From: Acinetobacter sichuanensis
Lineage (GTDB): Bacteria; Pseudomonadota; Gammaproteobacteria; Pseudomonadales; Moraxellaceae
Direction: 5' to 3'
NCBI RefSeq assembly: GCF_003024515.2
Contig: NZ_PYIX02000023.1
Span: 1 to 64,000, forward strand
Length of the DNA: 64,000 nucleotides
The number at the start of each line of letters is the position of its first letter. Position 1 is the first letter of the stretch. The notes beneath the pieces were generated by a model. That model did not search any database. It saw nothing but the letters and a program-made list of their open reading frames with translations, and was not told where the DNA came from. Shown here piece after piece: positions 55,809 through 64,000 of this stretch. A program made the position numbers and the translations under genes.

Positions 55809-56645
55809 TTAAAGCTCTAAAGCAATATGAATTTTGCAATCAGTGAGCTGTGTTTGATGAACGCCATCCTCATTTTCTTCACTCTCAATTTCAAACTCTA
55901 AATACTGTATCGGTAAATTGATTTCCTGATGAAATTCATTCAATTTTTGTTGAACCAATTGCTGAATTTCTTGTTCATAACGTTGTTTAATGGTGCGGGC
56001 ATGTTGCAAATTCGCTTGTAATTGTTCCATAAATTGATGCTCTGTCGGTAGTTGATTTAATGTCTTTTCTGTCAAATTAGTTAAGGGAAGATCCTCGGCA
56101 GAAAGATTAAAAAATGGATCGAAAATAGATGATCTTTCTTCATAAATGGCTTGGCGAATAGGGCGATCTTTACGATCTTGATCACCTAATACGTACATCC
56201 GCAAATGGTGTGGCATCGCCTCATAGGCTTCTTTAAGATTTTCACGATTTTTTTCAGACGAGTCACTTTGATACACATGCCATGCCTGTAAACAGCGTGT
56301 TGAACTGGTCGGTAAATCATTTAACTCTGCAATGATATCCATCACTTCAAGAATTAAGTCTTGATTGCTTTTTTCAGCACGGTATTGAAAACCCGAAGAA
56401 ACGCTACCCACTCCAAAAATATCGATTTCTTTGGTTTCAGTTTCATCAAGTTCAACAGTGACCCAACCTTCTGCCACTTTTTGAATGAACTCATCCAAAG
56501 TCACCAATTCCCAACAGTCTACATAACCATTTTTATAAATTTTTAAATGAGTGAAATGGTACGAATCATTGCAAATAAATACAGGCAAAGTTTTATAAGG
56601 GGTATTTGGCGGAAGTTGTAATTTTGCTAGATAAAGTTTAATCAT
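55809..56645 (-). CDS. Unknown protein co-transcribed with ADP-ribosylglycohydrolase
   Basis: The 278-residue protein is one I do not recognise with confidence. The N-terminal 75 residues (LPVFICNDSYHFTHLKIYKN, GYVDCWELVTLDEFIQKVAEGWV) look like a small beta-rich domain found alone in bacterial immunity or tailoring loci. The middle is helical and charged, with a predicted coiled coil around residues 205-245 (LQANLQHARTIKQRYEQEIQ). It ends in a beta segment. It has no signal peptide. It is upstream of the glycohydrolase by 29 bases, suggesting a functional partner or target. A role in ADP-ribose turnover is speculation. Confidence 0.7.
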   Translation of the reverse strand: MIKLYLAKLQLPPNTPYKTLPVFICNDSYHFTHLKIYKNGYVDCWELVTLDEFIQKVAEGWVTVELDETETKEIDIFGVGSVSSGFQYRAEKSNQDLILEVMDIIAELNDLPTSSTRCLQAWHVYQSDSSEKNRENLKEAYEAMPHHLRMYVLGDQDRKDRPIRQAIYEERSSIFDPFFNLSAEDLPLTNLTEKTLNQLPTEHQFMEQLQANLQHARTIKQRYEQEIQQLVQQKLNEFHQEINLPIQYLEFEIESEENEDGVHQTQLTDCKIHIALEL

Positions 56646-56903
56646 AGTGAACCCTCAAGGCTTTTTAACAGTATAATTTTCATCATGTCAAAAAACCAAC
56701 ACAAAGCGACACAATTTGTCGTTTATTTTTTGTTTTTGTAATAAATATTAATTGCTTATTGATGATATATTCAGCATTAGACTCACTACAACCAGAGTAA
56801 ATATAAAAAATATAGAACATCAACACTCAGAAAATCTGATGCGATAGACTAGAGCCTATTTTTTTCCTGTATCATTCAAGAATACAACTGTAGGGACAAG
56901 GTT

Positions 56904-57635
56904 ATGTTTGAAAATATTGATGCTTTAAAAACAAAATTAGATCAGCATCGCCCCCTTTCTCCTTCAATTGTAAAAAATCTACAAGAAGATCTTATTGTGC
57001 GTTGGACCTATCACTCAAATGCAATCGAGGGTAATACACTTACATTACTAGAAACAAAAGTTGTTTTAGAAGGCATAACTGTTGGTGGCAAAGCATTGCG
57101 AGAACATTTCGAGGCAATCAACCATAGAAATGCGATCTACTATGTTGAAGACATTATTCGCAAAGAAGAGCCTTTTTCTGAATGGCAAATTCGAAATATT
57201 CATCAGTTCATTCTAAAAAATATTGATGATGACAATGCAGGGCGTTATCGCCAGCAAAATGTGTTGATTTCAGGTGCCACGACTATCCCACCAGACTATA
57301 CATTATTGAATGACAAGATGACTCAACTTGTCGATTGGTACAATTCGGAGGCACATAAGCTACACCCTGTTGAACGCGCAGCTAAAGTGCATGCCGATTT
57401 TGTCGGTATTCATCCATTTATTGATGGCAATGGACGTACATCACGTCTTTTGATGAACCTTGAGTTACTCAAAGCAGGATATCCTCCTTGCATTATTACA
57501 GTCGAAAATCGTTTAGCCTACTATGAAGCATTAGATCAATGGATGGCTTATGGCAAAACTGAAGCTTTTATTCAATTAATTTCTGAGGCTGTACTAGAAG
57601 GGTTTAAACCATATCAGGTTGTTTTGGGGATTTAA
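56904..57635 (+). CDS. Fic-domain protein (AMP/NMP transferase), class II-like
   Basis: The 243-residue protein has the Fic active site HADFVGIHPFIDGNGRTSRL (HPFxDGNGRxxR). It also has an N-terminal inhibitory-helix motif of the [ST]xxxE[GN] form in SNAIEGNTLTLL around residue 39, upstream of the Fic core as in class II enzymes. The flap sequence is ISGATTIPPDY. Such proteins transfer AMP or other nucleotide moieties to target proteins and are held off by the helix Glu. It is shorter than many class II Fic proteins and lacks a C-terminal wHTH. It is monocistronic, with AGGGACAAGGTT before the ATG. Confidence 0.88.
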   Translation: MFENIDALKTKLDQHRPLSPSIVKNLQEDLIVRWTYHSNAIEGNTLTLLETKVVLEGITVGGKALREHFEAINHRNAIYYVEDIIRKEEPFSEWQIRNIHQFILKNIDDDNAGRYRQQNVLISGATTIPPDYTLLNDKMTQLVDWYNSEAHKLHPVERAAKVHADFVGIHPFIDGNGRTSRLLMNLELLKAGYPPCIITVENRLAYYEALDQWMAYGKTEAFIQLISEAVLEGFKPYQVVLGI

Positions 57636-57887
57636 CGAACTGATGTTACACATACCCTGCAAAAAACAGAAAACTTCCTTAAAGTTATCTCTATTTTAAG
57701 GAAACATCCTTTTGATATAACTAAGATATTTTGAAATTTCTGTGTAGAGATAGGTAATATTCAATTCTTCTATATGATTTTTAACTTTTGTGCTGTCATC
57801 TCATCTATTCCACATCACGAATTCCATAGCATCGGACAAGCATGAGTAAAATTCATTTGATCGCATTAGAATGACAGCCTAAATAAG

Positions 57888-58022
57888 TCAAATTATGGTC
57901 ATCAATAAATTGTCATTACATTCTTTACAACGGTAGTTTTGTTTACCATCGCGTTTGATACCATTCTTCTTTATACTTTTACCTTGGCATTGAGGACAAT
58001 GAAGCTCTATTGAGATTTTCAC
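57888..58022 (-). mobile_element. IS1-family insA remnant
   Basis: A 44-codon minus-strand frame from a GTG at 58022 reads KISIELHCPQCQGKSIKKNG, then IKRDGKQNYRCKECNDNLLM and a stop. It matches the zinc-finger N-terminus of IS1-type InsA (two CxxC pairs), where RQF would be expected after the last Cys pair. No insB or inverted repeats remain within the 57636-58123 gap, which otherwise holds nothing recognisable. Confidence 0.6.
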
Positions 58023-58123
58023 ACATTTAAATATAACGTAATTGTGCCTCGTTGCCTCATTCTTTAGCTCAGCATACTTTTTAGAACACTACAGAAAATT
58101 TTATTCGCTATGGATAGCAAATT

Positions 58124-59011
58124 ATGCAAGATGAAATTAATGATTTTGATTTTTTTATAACATTAGCATCATCAAAGTCGATGACTCGTGCTTCTATTGA
58201 ACTGGATATTCCTCTACCCACAATTAGCCGAAAATTAGCAAAGCTTGAAACCTTATATGATAAAAGGCTAATTAATCGCTCTGCTAGACAGTTTGAATTA
58301 ACAGAATCAGGAAAGCTCTTATTAGATCGAAGTATTTACATTTCTTCTCTAATGAAACAACTACATGATGAAGTCTCTCAAAATCAAAACACCTTTGCTG
58401 GGAAATTACGTATAGGTAGTTTGAACTATCTAGGTCGAAGCAAGCTCGGCGATTTAGTTGCACAATTTAATCTTCTACACCCAAACTTGGAAATTGAATT
58501 AATACTTTCGGACTCTAAAATGGATCTGGTCGAAGATGAGCTAGACATATTATTTCAATTAGAACAGCCAAACCATGTAATCTATGATTCAGAAATTCTA
58601 CTTGATACTCAAAGGGTTTTTTGTGCTTCACCCGAATACTTTGAGAAACATGGTTATCTACATCATCCATTAGATTTATTAAATCATCGATGTATCTGTC
58701 TCATCCGTAATAGACATATTTACCAAGATTGGAAATACACGATTAATGATGAAATTTTTGAAGTTCGTGTACATCCATTTCTAAAAAGTAACAATGCTGA
58801 AGTTACTCATCAATGGATGATACAGGGCTATGGTATTGGTTATCGCTTATATCACGAAATCAAACAAGAGTTAGAAAAAGGCATGTTGATAGAATGTTTT
58901 GAAAATTACCATTCTTCCCAATTATCGTTATATATGGTGTATTCAAAACTAAAAAAAAGGGATGTCTTAAAAGGCTTTATAAGCTATGTCAAAGAAAATA
59001 TTGGTTATTAA
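58124..59011 (+). CDS. LysR-family transcriptional regulator
   Basis: The 295-residue protein has HTH DFFITLASSKSMTRASIELD, then PLPTISRKLAKLETLYDKRL, and a CrgA/PecT-like effector domain. It converges with the porin-AAHS-decarboxylase unit across a terminator, and it is the only regulator next to that unit, so control of aromatic-acid genes is plausible. The inducer is unknown. Confidence 0.85.
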   Translation: MQDEINDFDFFITLASSKSMTRASIELDIPLPTISRKLAKLETLYDKRLINRSARQFELTESGKLLLDRSIYISSLMKQLHDEVSQNQNTFAGKLRIGSLNYLGRSKLGDLVAQFNLLHPNLEIELILSDSKMDLVEDELDILFQLEQPNHVIYDSEILLDTQRVFCASPEYFEKHGYLHHPLDLLNHRCICLIRNRHIYQDWKYTINDEIFEVRVHPFLKSNNAEVTHQWMIQGYGIGYRLYHEIKQELEKGMLIECFENYHSSQLSLYMVYSKLKKRDVLKGFISYVKENIGY

Positions 59012-59021
59012 TATATTCAAA

Positions 59022-59049
59022 GTGCTATAAATTGGCTTATTTATAGCAC
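59022..59049. terminator. Bidirectional terminator between LysR and OprD genes
   Basis: GTGCTATAAA (59022-59031) pairs exactly with TTTATAGCAC (59040-59049) across eight bases, in the 56-base gap between convergent stop codons. AT-rich flanks on both sides fit bidirectional termination. Confidence 0.7.
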
Positions 59050-59067
59050 ATCTTTATTGTTGAAAAT

Positions 59068-60345
59068 TTAAAAATTCCAAGTGTAATCGACATTCATTCG
59101 TGTTTCATTTGCTGGTCTAAACATAATGCCATCATTTGGTAAATCATTACGATAACGTGTATAACGTGCTCTAATGCCAGTACCTTTTAAAATACCCGTC
59201 TGAACACGATAGTTAAGATCAAAATCATAAGAATCTTCTTCAAACTTTTGGTCTTTAATTCTTGGAATTTCAATATTGGTGCCTTGACTATAACGCACCA
59301 TAAATTTCAAACCATTAAAGAAAGTATCTTTAAAATCATAATCATACCTTACACTAACAACTTGTTCATTCTGATTAATAAAATCAGCACTAATACTATC
59401 CATAAAGACTGCTGGTTCAGCACCACTCAACATGGGCATTGCAGTATCACCAAGAGAGTTCATATATCCCAAACTAAATGTATGATTGTTTTGATTAAAT
59501 CCAAACAATCCACTTATATGTTGGCTATCAATATGACCTGCTAAACCCTTTCCAGAGTCTTCACTCATAAAAACCCTCAAATCTCCCAAAATGGCGACAT
59601 CACCAATATCATGTTTACTTTTTAGTCCAATGAAATTTTGATGATATACATCATGCAAATTGGCATAAAAAAAGTCAGTCTTAAACTGATCATTTATTTT
59701 ATATTCAAAACCAGCCATATGTAAGCTAGATGCTTCTGCAGCAGCTTTAAATCTTCCATTTGTATTAGCTAAACGTATTTTTTCATAATTTGTCGAGTCT
59801 CTATGATTAACACGATCGACATATAAACCATGAATTTTGATATTTTGAAAATCATTAATTTGTAACTGTGCACCTCTATAGTTTTGTTGGAAAAGCCGTG
59901 CAGGACTTGAAAAAATTACAGGAAACATTGGCACTAGTGTACCTACATGAAGGGTCAAGTTATTCATTTTAGCTTTAGCAGTCCAACGTAATTCGCCTGT
60001 GGTGTCTGCGCGTTCATTCTTTGTATTAACTGGAAGTAACCCTGATGAAGCATTATCATTATTATGATTTCCTAGCAAATTAAAACCAGCTAAAGCGAGA
60101 ATATCTAAACCGACACCAACTGGACCAGTTGTATACCCTGATTTAGCATTGAAAATAAATCCTTGTGCCCAATCTCTTGCTGTTGGATATGGAACATTAT
60201 TTATATAATCTCGATCGAAGTAGTAGTTCTTTGCAGTTAAGGAGAGCTTTGCATCGTCAATAAATTGAGCATAAACTGTTTCTGTCATAATTAATCCAAG
60301 TATGATTAGAATTTTCCTATGTACAGATTTAATTGTATTTTTCAT
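59068..60345 (-). CDS. OprD-family outer-membrane porin
   Basis: The 425-residue precursor has a signal peptide (RKILIILGLIMTETVYA-QF) and OprD-like start FIDDAKLSLTAKNYYFDRDY. It continues with strands containing LRWTAKAKMNNLTLHVGTLV and a terminal WNF. OprD proteins are 18-stranded channels for basic amino acids or aromatic acids. It is directly downstream of an AAHS transporter and a decarboxylase on the same strand, so it is likely the outer-membrane entry for an aromatic acid. Confidence 0.88.
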   Translation of the reverse strand: MKNTIKSVHRKILIILGLIMTETVYAQFIDDAKLSLTAKNYYFDRDYINNVPYPTARDWAQGFIFNAKSGYTTGPVGVGLDILALAGFNLLGNHNNDNASSGLLPVNTKNERADTTGELRWTAKAKMNNLTLHVGTLVPMFPVIFSSPARLFQQNYRGAQLQINDFQNIKIHGLYVDRVNHRDSTNYEKIRLANTNGRFKAAAEASSLHMAGFEYKINDQFKTDFFYANLHDVYHQNFIGLKSKHDIGDVAILGDLRVFMSEDSGKGLAGHIDSQHISGLFGFNQNNHTFSLGYMNSLGDTAMPMLSGAEPAVFMDSISADFINQNEQVVSVRYDYDFKDTFFNGLKFMVRYSQGTNIEIPRIKDQKFEEDSYDFDLNYRVQTGILKGTGIRARYTRYRNDLPNDGIMFRPANETRMNVDYTWNF

Positions 60346-60420
60346 CTTTATTATCCTAAATTTTGAATATAAAAATCCATACCACCTCGAATTCGAGGCA
60401 GTAAAGATTGATCAAAATAA

Positions 60421-61764
60421 TTAAATTTTCGAGATACTAGGCATCATGGTTCTATTTCTTGCATATCGACCTTTTATAAATAATGCTAATGCTGAGATTA
60501 AAATAGGCAATGCAAGAACAAAAAATATGCCACTTATTCCAAGATCAAAAGTAAATATATAGGCACCAAAGAATGCACCAAAAATAGCGCCGAAACGACC
60601 CAATCCATGCATCCATGAAACACCCACCCCTCTACACTCAGCTGGATAAAAAATAGCTGACAAAGATGGTAATGAAGATTGAGCTCCAACAATTCCTGCA
60701 CCAGATAAAAAGATAAATAAGGCAAGTAGATAAATATTTTGTGTAAAGAAACCTGTAATTACAAACAAAATGGCTGACACAAAGTAAGCAATTGAGATTG
60801 TCTGATTTGGCTCATACTTACTCATAAACCAGCCAATTAAGATTGTCCCTGCAACCCCTCCAAACGGAAATACAGCTGATACAAGGCTAAACTGTTCAGG
60901 CGTGAAACCTGATTCTTTTAGCAATGTAGGCATCCAACTGGTAAGAACATAAAATACAAGTAAACTCATAAAACAGCACAGCCATATCATCATAGATGGT
61001 AATAAAAACTTACCTATAACCAGCTTGACAGGACTCGTACCTTGCTCATTTATTTCAACATATAAACTTTTAACTGGAATGAGCTTAGCATCTATCTTGT
61101 GCCCCTGAATTTTTTCTACAATTTGTAAAGCTTCAATTTGTCCTTCTTTTTTAATAAGGAAATGAAGAGATTCTTTTAATAAAAAAATAGCTAAAATTGC
61201 AACTATAACGGGTATAGCTCCACCAATATAAAGCACCACGCTCCAACCATAGCTAGAAAGAAGCCCTGCAGATAAAATACCACCTACTGTAATACCCAAA
61301 GGTAATGCACAGAATAAGAGATTGACCATCCAAGCTCGACGATGTGCGGGCATATATTCAGACACTAAGGTTGCAGCATTGGGCATTGCAGCACCAAGAC
61401 CCAATCCTGTTAGGAACCGATAGATTACCATCTCCGTAGTATTCTCAGCTAACCCTGTTAAAATTGTTAAAATACCGAATATTAAGGTAGATATAATAAT
61501 GACCCATTTACGACCAATTTTATCTGCCAAAATACCTGAAAAAATTGCTCCCACCGCCATACCAATTAATGCAACACTCATAACTGGGCGTAAATCATTT
61601 TTGCTGATTCCCCAATCATCTAACAGTGCGGGGGCAATAAAACCAATAACTCCCGTGTCGACACCATCTGCCAAAATAACTAAGAAGCAAAGTGCAAAGA
61701 TTATCCACTGCTGTACAGATAACTTCTTTGTATCAACAGCTTGTTGAATATCAATTATTTTCAC
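60421..61764 (-). CDS. AAHS-family aromatic acid:H+ symporter (MFS)
   Basis: The 447-residue, 12-helix transporter has the AAHS TM1 signature ILADGVDTGVIGFIAPALLD, motif A GILADKIGRKWVII, and TM4-5 RFLTGLGLGAAMPNAATLVS. Relatives are BenK, PcaK and MhpT. The Asp pair in TM1 (DGVDTG) is needed for proton-coupled aromatic acid import. It lies between a hydroxybenzoate-type decarboxylase and an OprD porin on the same strand, so a dihydroxybenzoate or salicylate-like substrate is likely. Confidence 0.92.
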   Translation of the reverse strand: MKIIDIQQAVDTKKLSVQQWIIFALCFLVILADGVDTGVIGFIAPALLDDWGISKNDLRPVMSVALIGMAVGAIFSGILADKIGRKWVIIISTLIFGILTILTGLAENTTEMVIYRFLTGLGLGAAMPNAATLVSEYMPAHRRAWMVNLLFCALPLGITVGGILSAGLLSSYGWSVVLYIGGAIPVIVAILAIFLLKESLHFLIKKEGQIEALQIVEKIQGHKIDAKLIPVKSLYVEINEQGTSPVKLVIGKFLLPSMMIWLCCFMSLLVFYVLTSWMPTLLKESGFTPEQFSLVSAVFPFGGVAGTILIGWFMSKYEPNQTISIAYFVSAILFVITGFFTQNIYLLALFIFLSGAGIVGAQSSLPSLSAIFYPAECRGVGVSWMHGLGRFGAIFGAFFGAYIFTFDLGISGIFFVLALPILISALALFIKGRYARNRTMMPSISKI

Positions 61765-61824
61765 TTTTAAAATCCTTTTACCAAAAGAAAGCCAATAACT
61801 ATCATTGTTATTGACTTAATAAAC

Positions 61825-62808
61825 TTAAATATTCAATTTAAATAATTTATAAGCATTTTCACGACCGATTTTTTCTCGATCGTTTTCGCCTATTTCTGCA
61901 TTATCAAACCATCGTGTTGCTTCCTCCATATCTTCAAATGGATAATCACTTGAGAATAAAACGCGATCAGATCCAATTTCATCAATAGAGTTTTTCATCG
62001 TAATAGTTCGGAAATTACCACTAGTTGTTAAGTAAAAATTCTTACGGAAGTAGTCAATAAATGGTTTCTCTGCTTTAACACCTAACGGATTACGTCCATT
62101 TGCAGATGCCCAATGAGATGTACGCCAAATATTATTCTGAATTAATTCACCTAAATGTCCCAAGATAATATTAATGTTCGGATATTTATCAAATAGACCA
62201 GAACCTATTAAACGAAGTGCATGTACCCCAGTTTCAACAGAGAAAGACCATGCTGGGCCCATTAACCAAGGATGGTCCTTGATCCCGAGCTGCTGACTTA
62301 ATAAAGGATTCCTTGGGTGCAGATAAAATGGAACATCTAGTCTTGATACTTCACCCCAGAAATCTAGATACTCTTCAGCATCATAATACTTAGCAGTTTC
62401 ATCATCATGTAAATTTGAAAATCCATTAACAAGCGCACCATTAAAACCTAATTCAGTGATACAACGGTTAAGCTCTTGAGTTGCGGCTTCAGGATCTTGT
62501 AGTGGTAATGCTGCAAATGCACCAAAACGAGTAGGATGTTTAGCAATTAATTCAGCTAAAGTATCATTTGCAATTTTTGCAACCTCAATAGCTTTTTTAG
62601 CATCTGGAATAGCTTGGATCGCTGGAGCATTTAAAGAGATGATAGAATATTCGATTCCAGTTTCATCCATGCGACGTAGACGCTCACCAGTTATATCAAG
62701 TAATTGACTACGTTTAGTTTTCCAAACATCTGGTACAAAGAATTTTTCTGAATCACCTAGTGTTTGGTGAATTGCAAAATGTTCTTCTAACGCAATTTTC
62801 CCTTTCAT
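61825..62808 (-). CDS. Amidohydrolase-family decarboxylase (gamma-resorcylate/2,3-dihydroxybenzoate type)
   Basis: The 327 residues have the length and sequence pattern of gamma-resorcylate decarboxylase: KGKIALEEHFAI (metal ligands Glu8 and His10), YLHPRNPLL (metal His), ILGHLGELI (catalytic His) and FSSDYPFED (Asp). It decarboxylates a hydroxybenzoate to a phenol without cofactor other than a divalent metal. Neighbouring AAHS transporter and OprD porin supply the substrate. 2,6-dihydroxybenzoate, 2,3-dihydroxybenzoate or salicylate cannot be told apart from sequence. Upstream an aryl-alcohol dehydrogenase gene has been cut by IS sequences. Confidence 0.9.
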   Translation of the reverse strand: MKGKIALEEHFAIHQTLGDSEKFFVPDVWKTKRSQLLDITGERLRRMDETGIEYSIISLNAPAIQAIPDAKKAIEVAKIANDTLAELIAKHPTRFGAFAALPLQDPEAATQELNRCITELGFNGALVNGFSNLHDDETAKYYDAEEYLDFWGEVSRLDVPFYLHPRNPLLSQQLGIKDHPWLMGPAWSFSVETGVHALRLIGSGLFDKYPNINIILGHLGELIQNNIWRTSHWASANGRNPLGVKAEKPFIDYFRKNFYLTTSGNFRTITMKNSIDEIGSDRVLFSSDYPFEDMEEATRWFDNAEIGENDREKIGRENAYKLFKLNI

Positions 62809-62930
62809 ATTTACTCCATAACTTTTAAAGGTATGAAAGAAGATTAATTAAAAAATTTCACTGTTAGAACATACGTAATGAAAATTAAACTTTCAAAATA
62901 TGAAATATTACTGTCATTAAGTCATCGTAT

Positions 62931-63225
62931 TGAACCGCGCTGGGTGTGTTGGAGAGTCAATATAAAAGACTACTCCTATGAAAAAATCAAACTATATCCC
63001 TGAAATCTAAGAAAGAGCAGTTCAACTTTTTCTTGAATCCGAAAAATTACGCTCCTGAAACTCTACATGTTTGGTTTGGTATCAAAAATATTTAGATAAA
63101 TAAAAAACCCAATGAAAGTACAGCAACTTTCAGATCAAGAACGAATTAAACAGCTTGAACGTGAAAATAAAGAACTGCTGATCATCCAAACCAACTATGG
63201 GTAAATGATTTTACGTATATTCAAA
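62931..63225 (+). mobile_element. IS3-family (IS1236/IS51-like) relic with internal deletion
   Basis: The left end TGAACCGCGCTGGGTGTGTT at 62931 matches IS51-subgroup terminal repeats. A degenerate orfA starts at 62978 (MKKSNYIPEI, then TAA, then ERAVQLFLESEK), loses its middle, and resumes NPMKVQQLSDQERIKQLERE followed by NKEL. It then jumps to an orfB piece PNQLWVNDFTYIQT near 63189-63230. The transposase is dead. Confidence 0.75.
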
Positions 63226-63249
63226 CCAATATAGTATTCAAATGATTTT

Positions 63250-63420
63250 AGGAATGTGTATTTGAGGAGTAGAGTGGTAATGCTCCCCGCAAATAATCGA
63301 GTTTAAAAGTAGAAAATCGAATAACCTTTATCCAAGGAGATTTCCTATGAAAACATCTAAATATTCAGACAGCTTAATCATGAGTATTTTAAAACAAACT
63401 GAAGCTGGAACACCTGTTCC
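63250..63420 (+). mobile_element. Second IS3-family fragment: left end and orfA N-terminus
   Basis: An IS-end-like leader (TTTGAGGAGTAGAGTGGTAA... to TTTAAAAGTAGAAAATCG) precedes an orfA start at 63347 with AAGGAG upstream: MKTSKYSDSLIMSILKQTEA, then GTPVP. At 63420 the transposase sequence stops abruptly and the inverted 3' part of an alcohol dehydrogenase begins. The same leader occurs as a scar at 15523-15640. Confidence 0.7.
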
Positions 63421-63948
63421 TCACACCGTACCACTACCAGTTTGAATACCACATCCTAAAGGACCTAATAATCTCAGGTCCACGTCATGATCCACTTTAA
63501 CGACATTATTTTTATTTGCTAAAGCATAGGTAGCAAACGAAGACTGTCCAAAAAAGGTAGAATAATTTTGACCATCCTTACGCAATCGATAGGTTTGATC
63601 TTGTAGTTTTCCACCAAAATTGAGTTCAATAGTGCGTATACATAAATTATGGTGTCCCGTAAGACATTGGGTGCAAGAGTTACAGTATGAATAAGATAGG
63701 ACGACATGATCACCAACTTTTAAATGAGTAATATTTGAACCAACTCTTTCAATAATTCCTGAACCTTCGTGTCCTAATACTGCTGGTAAAGGTACACCAT
63801 GCCCTTTAATTGACTCTGCGTCAGTATGACAAATACCAGACGCGACTATTTTTATAAGAACTTCATCTTCTTTAGGTTCATCGATTTCAATTTCTTCAAT
63901 TAATAATGGATGATTTTTTTCTTTCGCAAGAGCAGCTGTTATTTTCAT
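63421..63948 (-). pseudogene. Aryl-alcohol dehydrogenase (zinc type), truncated at an IS junction
   Basis: The first 175 of about 370 residues of a zinc-dependent class III-like/aryl-alcohol dehydrogenase are present: catalytic-zinc ligands in ASGICHTDAESIKG and VLGHEGSGII, structural-zinc Cys in SYCNSCTQCLTGHHNLC, and LLGPLGCGIQTGSGTV just before the NAD domain. There TGA at 63421-63423 ends the frame, at the boundary with an IS3-family orfA fragment, so the cofactor domain is gone. It was probably the first gene of the aromatic-acid unit; AAGGAAAAA precedes the ATG at 63948. Confidence 0.85.
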
Positions 63949-64000
63949 ACATTTTTCCTTAAATGTAGCTGTTATCTAGCTTTTGGCTAGATAACATATG

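Overview
The window is AT-rich, densely coded Gram-negative DNA. Several proteins look like Acinetobacter versions of known families: YddG, cytochrome bd/CIO-type oxidase, ETF-ubiquinone oxidoreductase, glutathione reductase, AAHS-type aromatic-acid transporters, OprB/OprD porins and IS1236/IS51-like IS3 relics. I read it as an accessory, catabolism-rich stretch of an Acinetobacter chromosome (inference from protein resemblance and base composition; no search was run). No rRNA, tRNA or CRISPR array was seen.

Layout. 0-8.2 kb: tail of an unknown gene, a DHA1 MFS exporter with a LysR regulator, an OprB porin, a secreted VOC protein, a 2-oxoglutarate-semialdehyde dehydrogenase broken by one in-frame stop, an AraC regulator broken by a frameshift in an A-run, and a small cupin. 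8.8-13 kb: cydAB-type oxidase with a 41-residue DUF2474-like subunit, then a MocR regulator. 13.4-15.6 kb: a patch of relics and orphans (fused toxin-antitoxin remnant, exonuclease fragment, kinase-fold protein, IS end). 15.8-23.8 kb: a type I restriction-modification operon hsdM-hsdS-(DUF1016 nuclease)-hsdR with overlapping genes.

24-43.6 kb is the most interesting part. Two near-duplicate GlxA-type regulators bracket two YddG-type exporters and an oxidative operon: FAD amine/imino-acid oxidoreductase, D-2-hydroxyacid dehydrogenase, aldehyde dehydrogenase, FAD-linked D-2-hydroxyacid dehydrogenase, a dedicated ETF-QO and a porin. A proline-racemase-family enzyme with a Ser/Cys catalytic pair is divergent from it. 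RidA, a cupin, an MFS transporter, a DUF1330 protein and an ornithine-cyclodeaminase/pyrroline-2-carboxylate-reductase-like protein follow. Together they suggest catabolism of a hydroxyproline-like imino acid, or a related cyclic or N-substituted amino acid, ending at 2-oxoglutarate, with electrons going to quinone through ETF-QO. The usual DapA-like deaminase of the hydroxyproline pathway is absent from the window.

43.9-53.2 kb: broken alcohol dehydrogenase, glutathione reductase, LysR, SDR, broken AhpD/CMD protein, ChrR-like cupin, flavin amine oxidase and two MFS genes (one with an in-frame stop). 53.2-57.6 kb: LysR, GNAT, an ADP-ribosylglycohydrolase with an unknown partner, and a Fic protein. 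57.9-64 kb: IS1 relic, LysR, OprD porin, AAHS transporter, gamma-resorcylate-type decarboxylase, and an aryl-alcohol dehydrogenase cut off by IS3-family relics.

A recurring theme is single-base damage to otherwise intact genes (three homopolymer-type frameshifts, three in-frame stops). It is either real decay or consensus error in the assembly.
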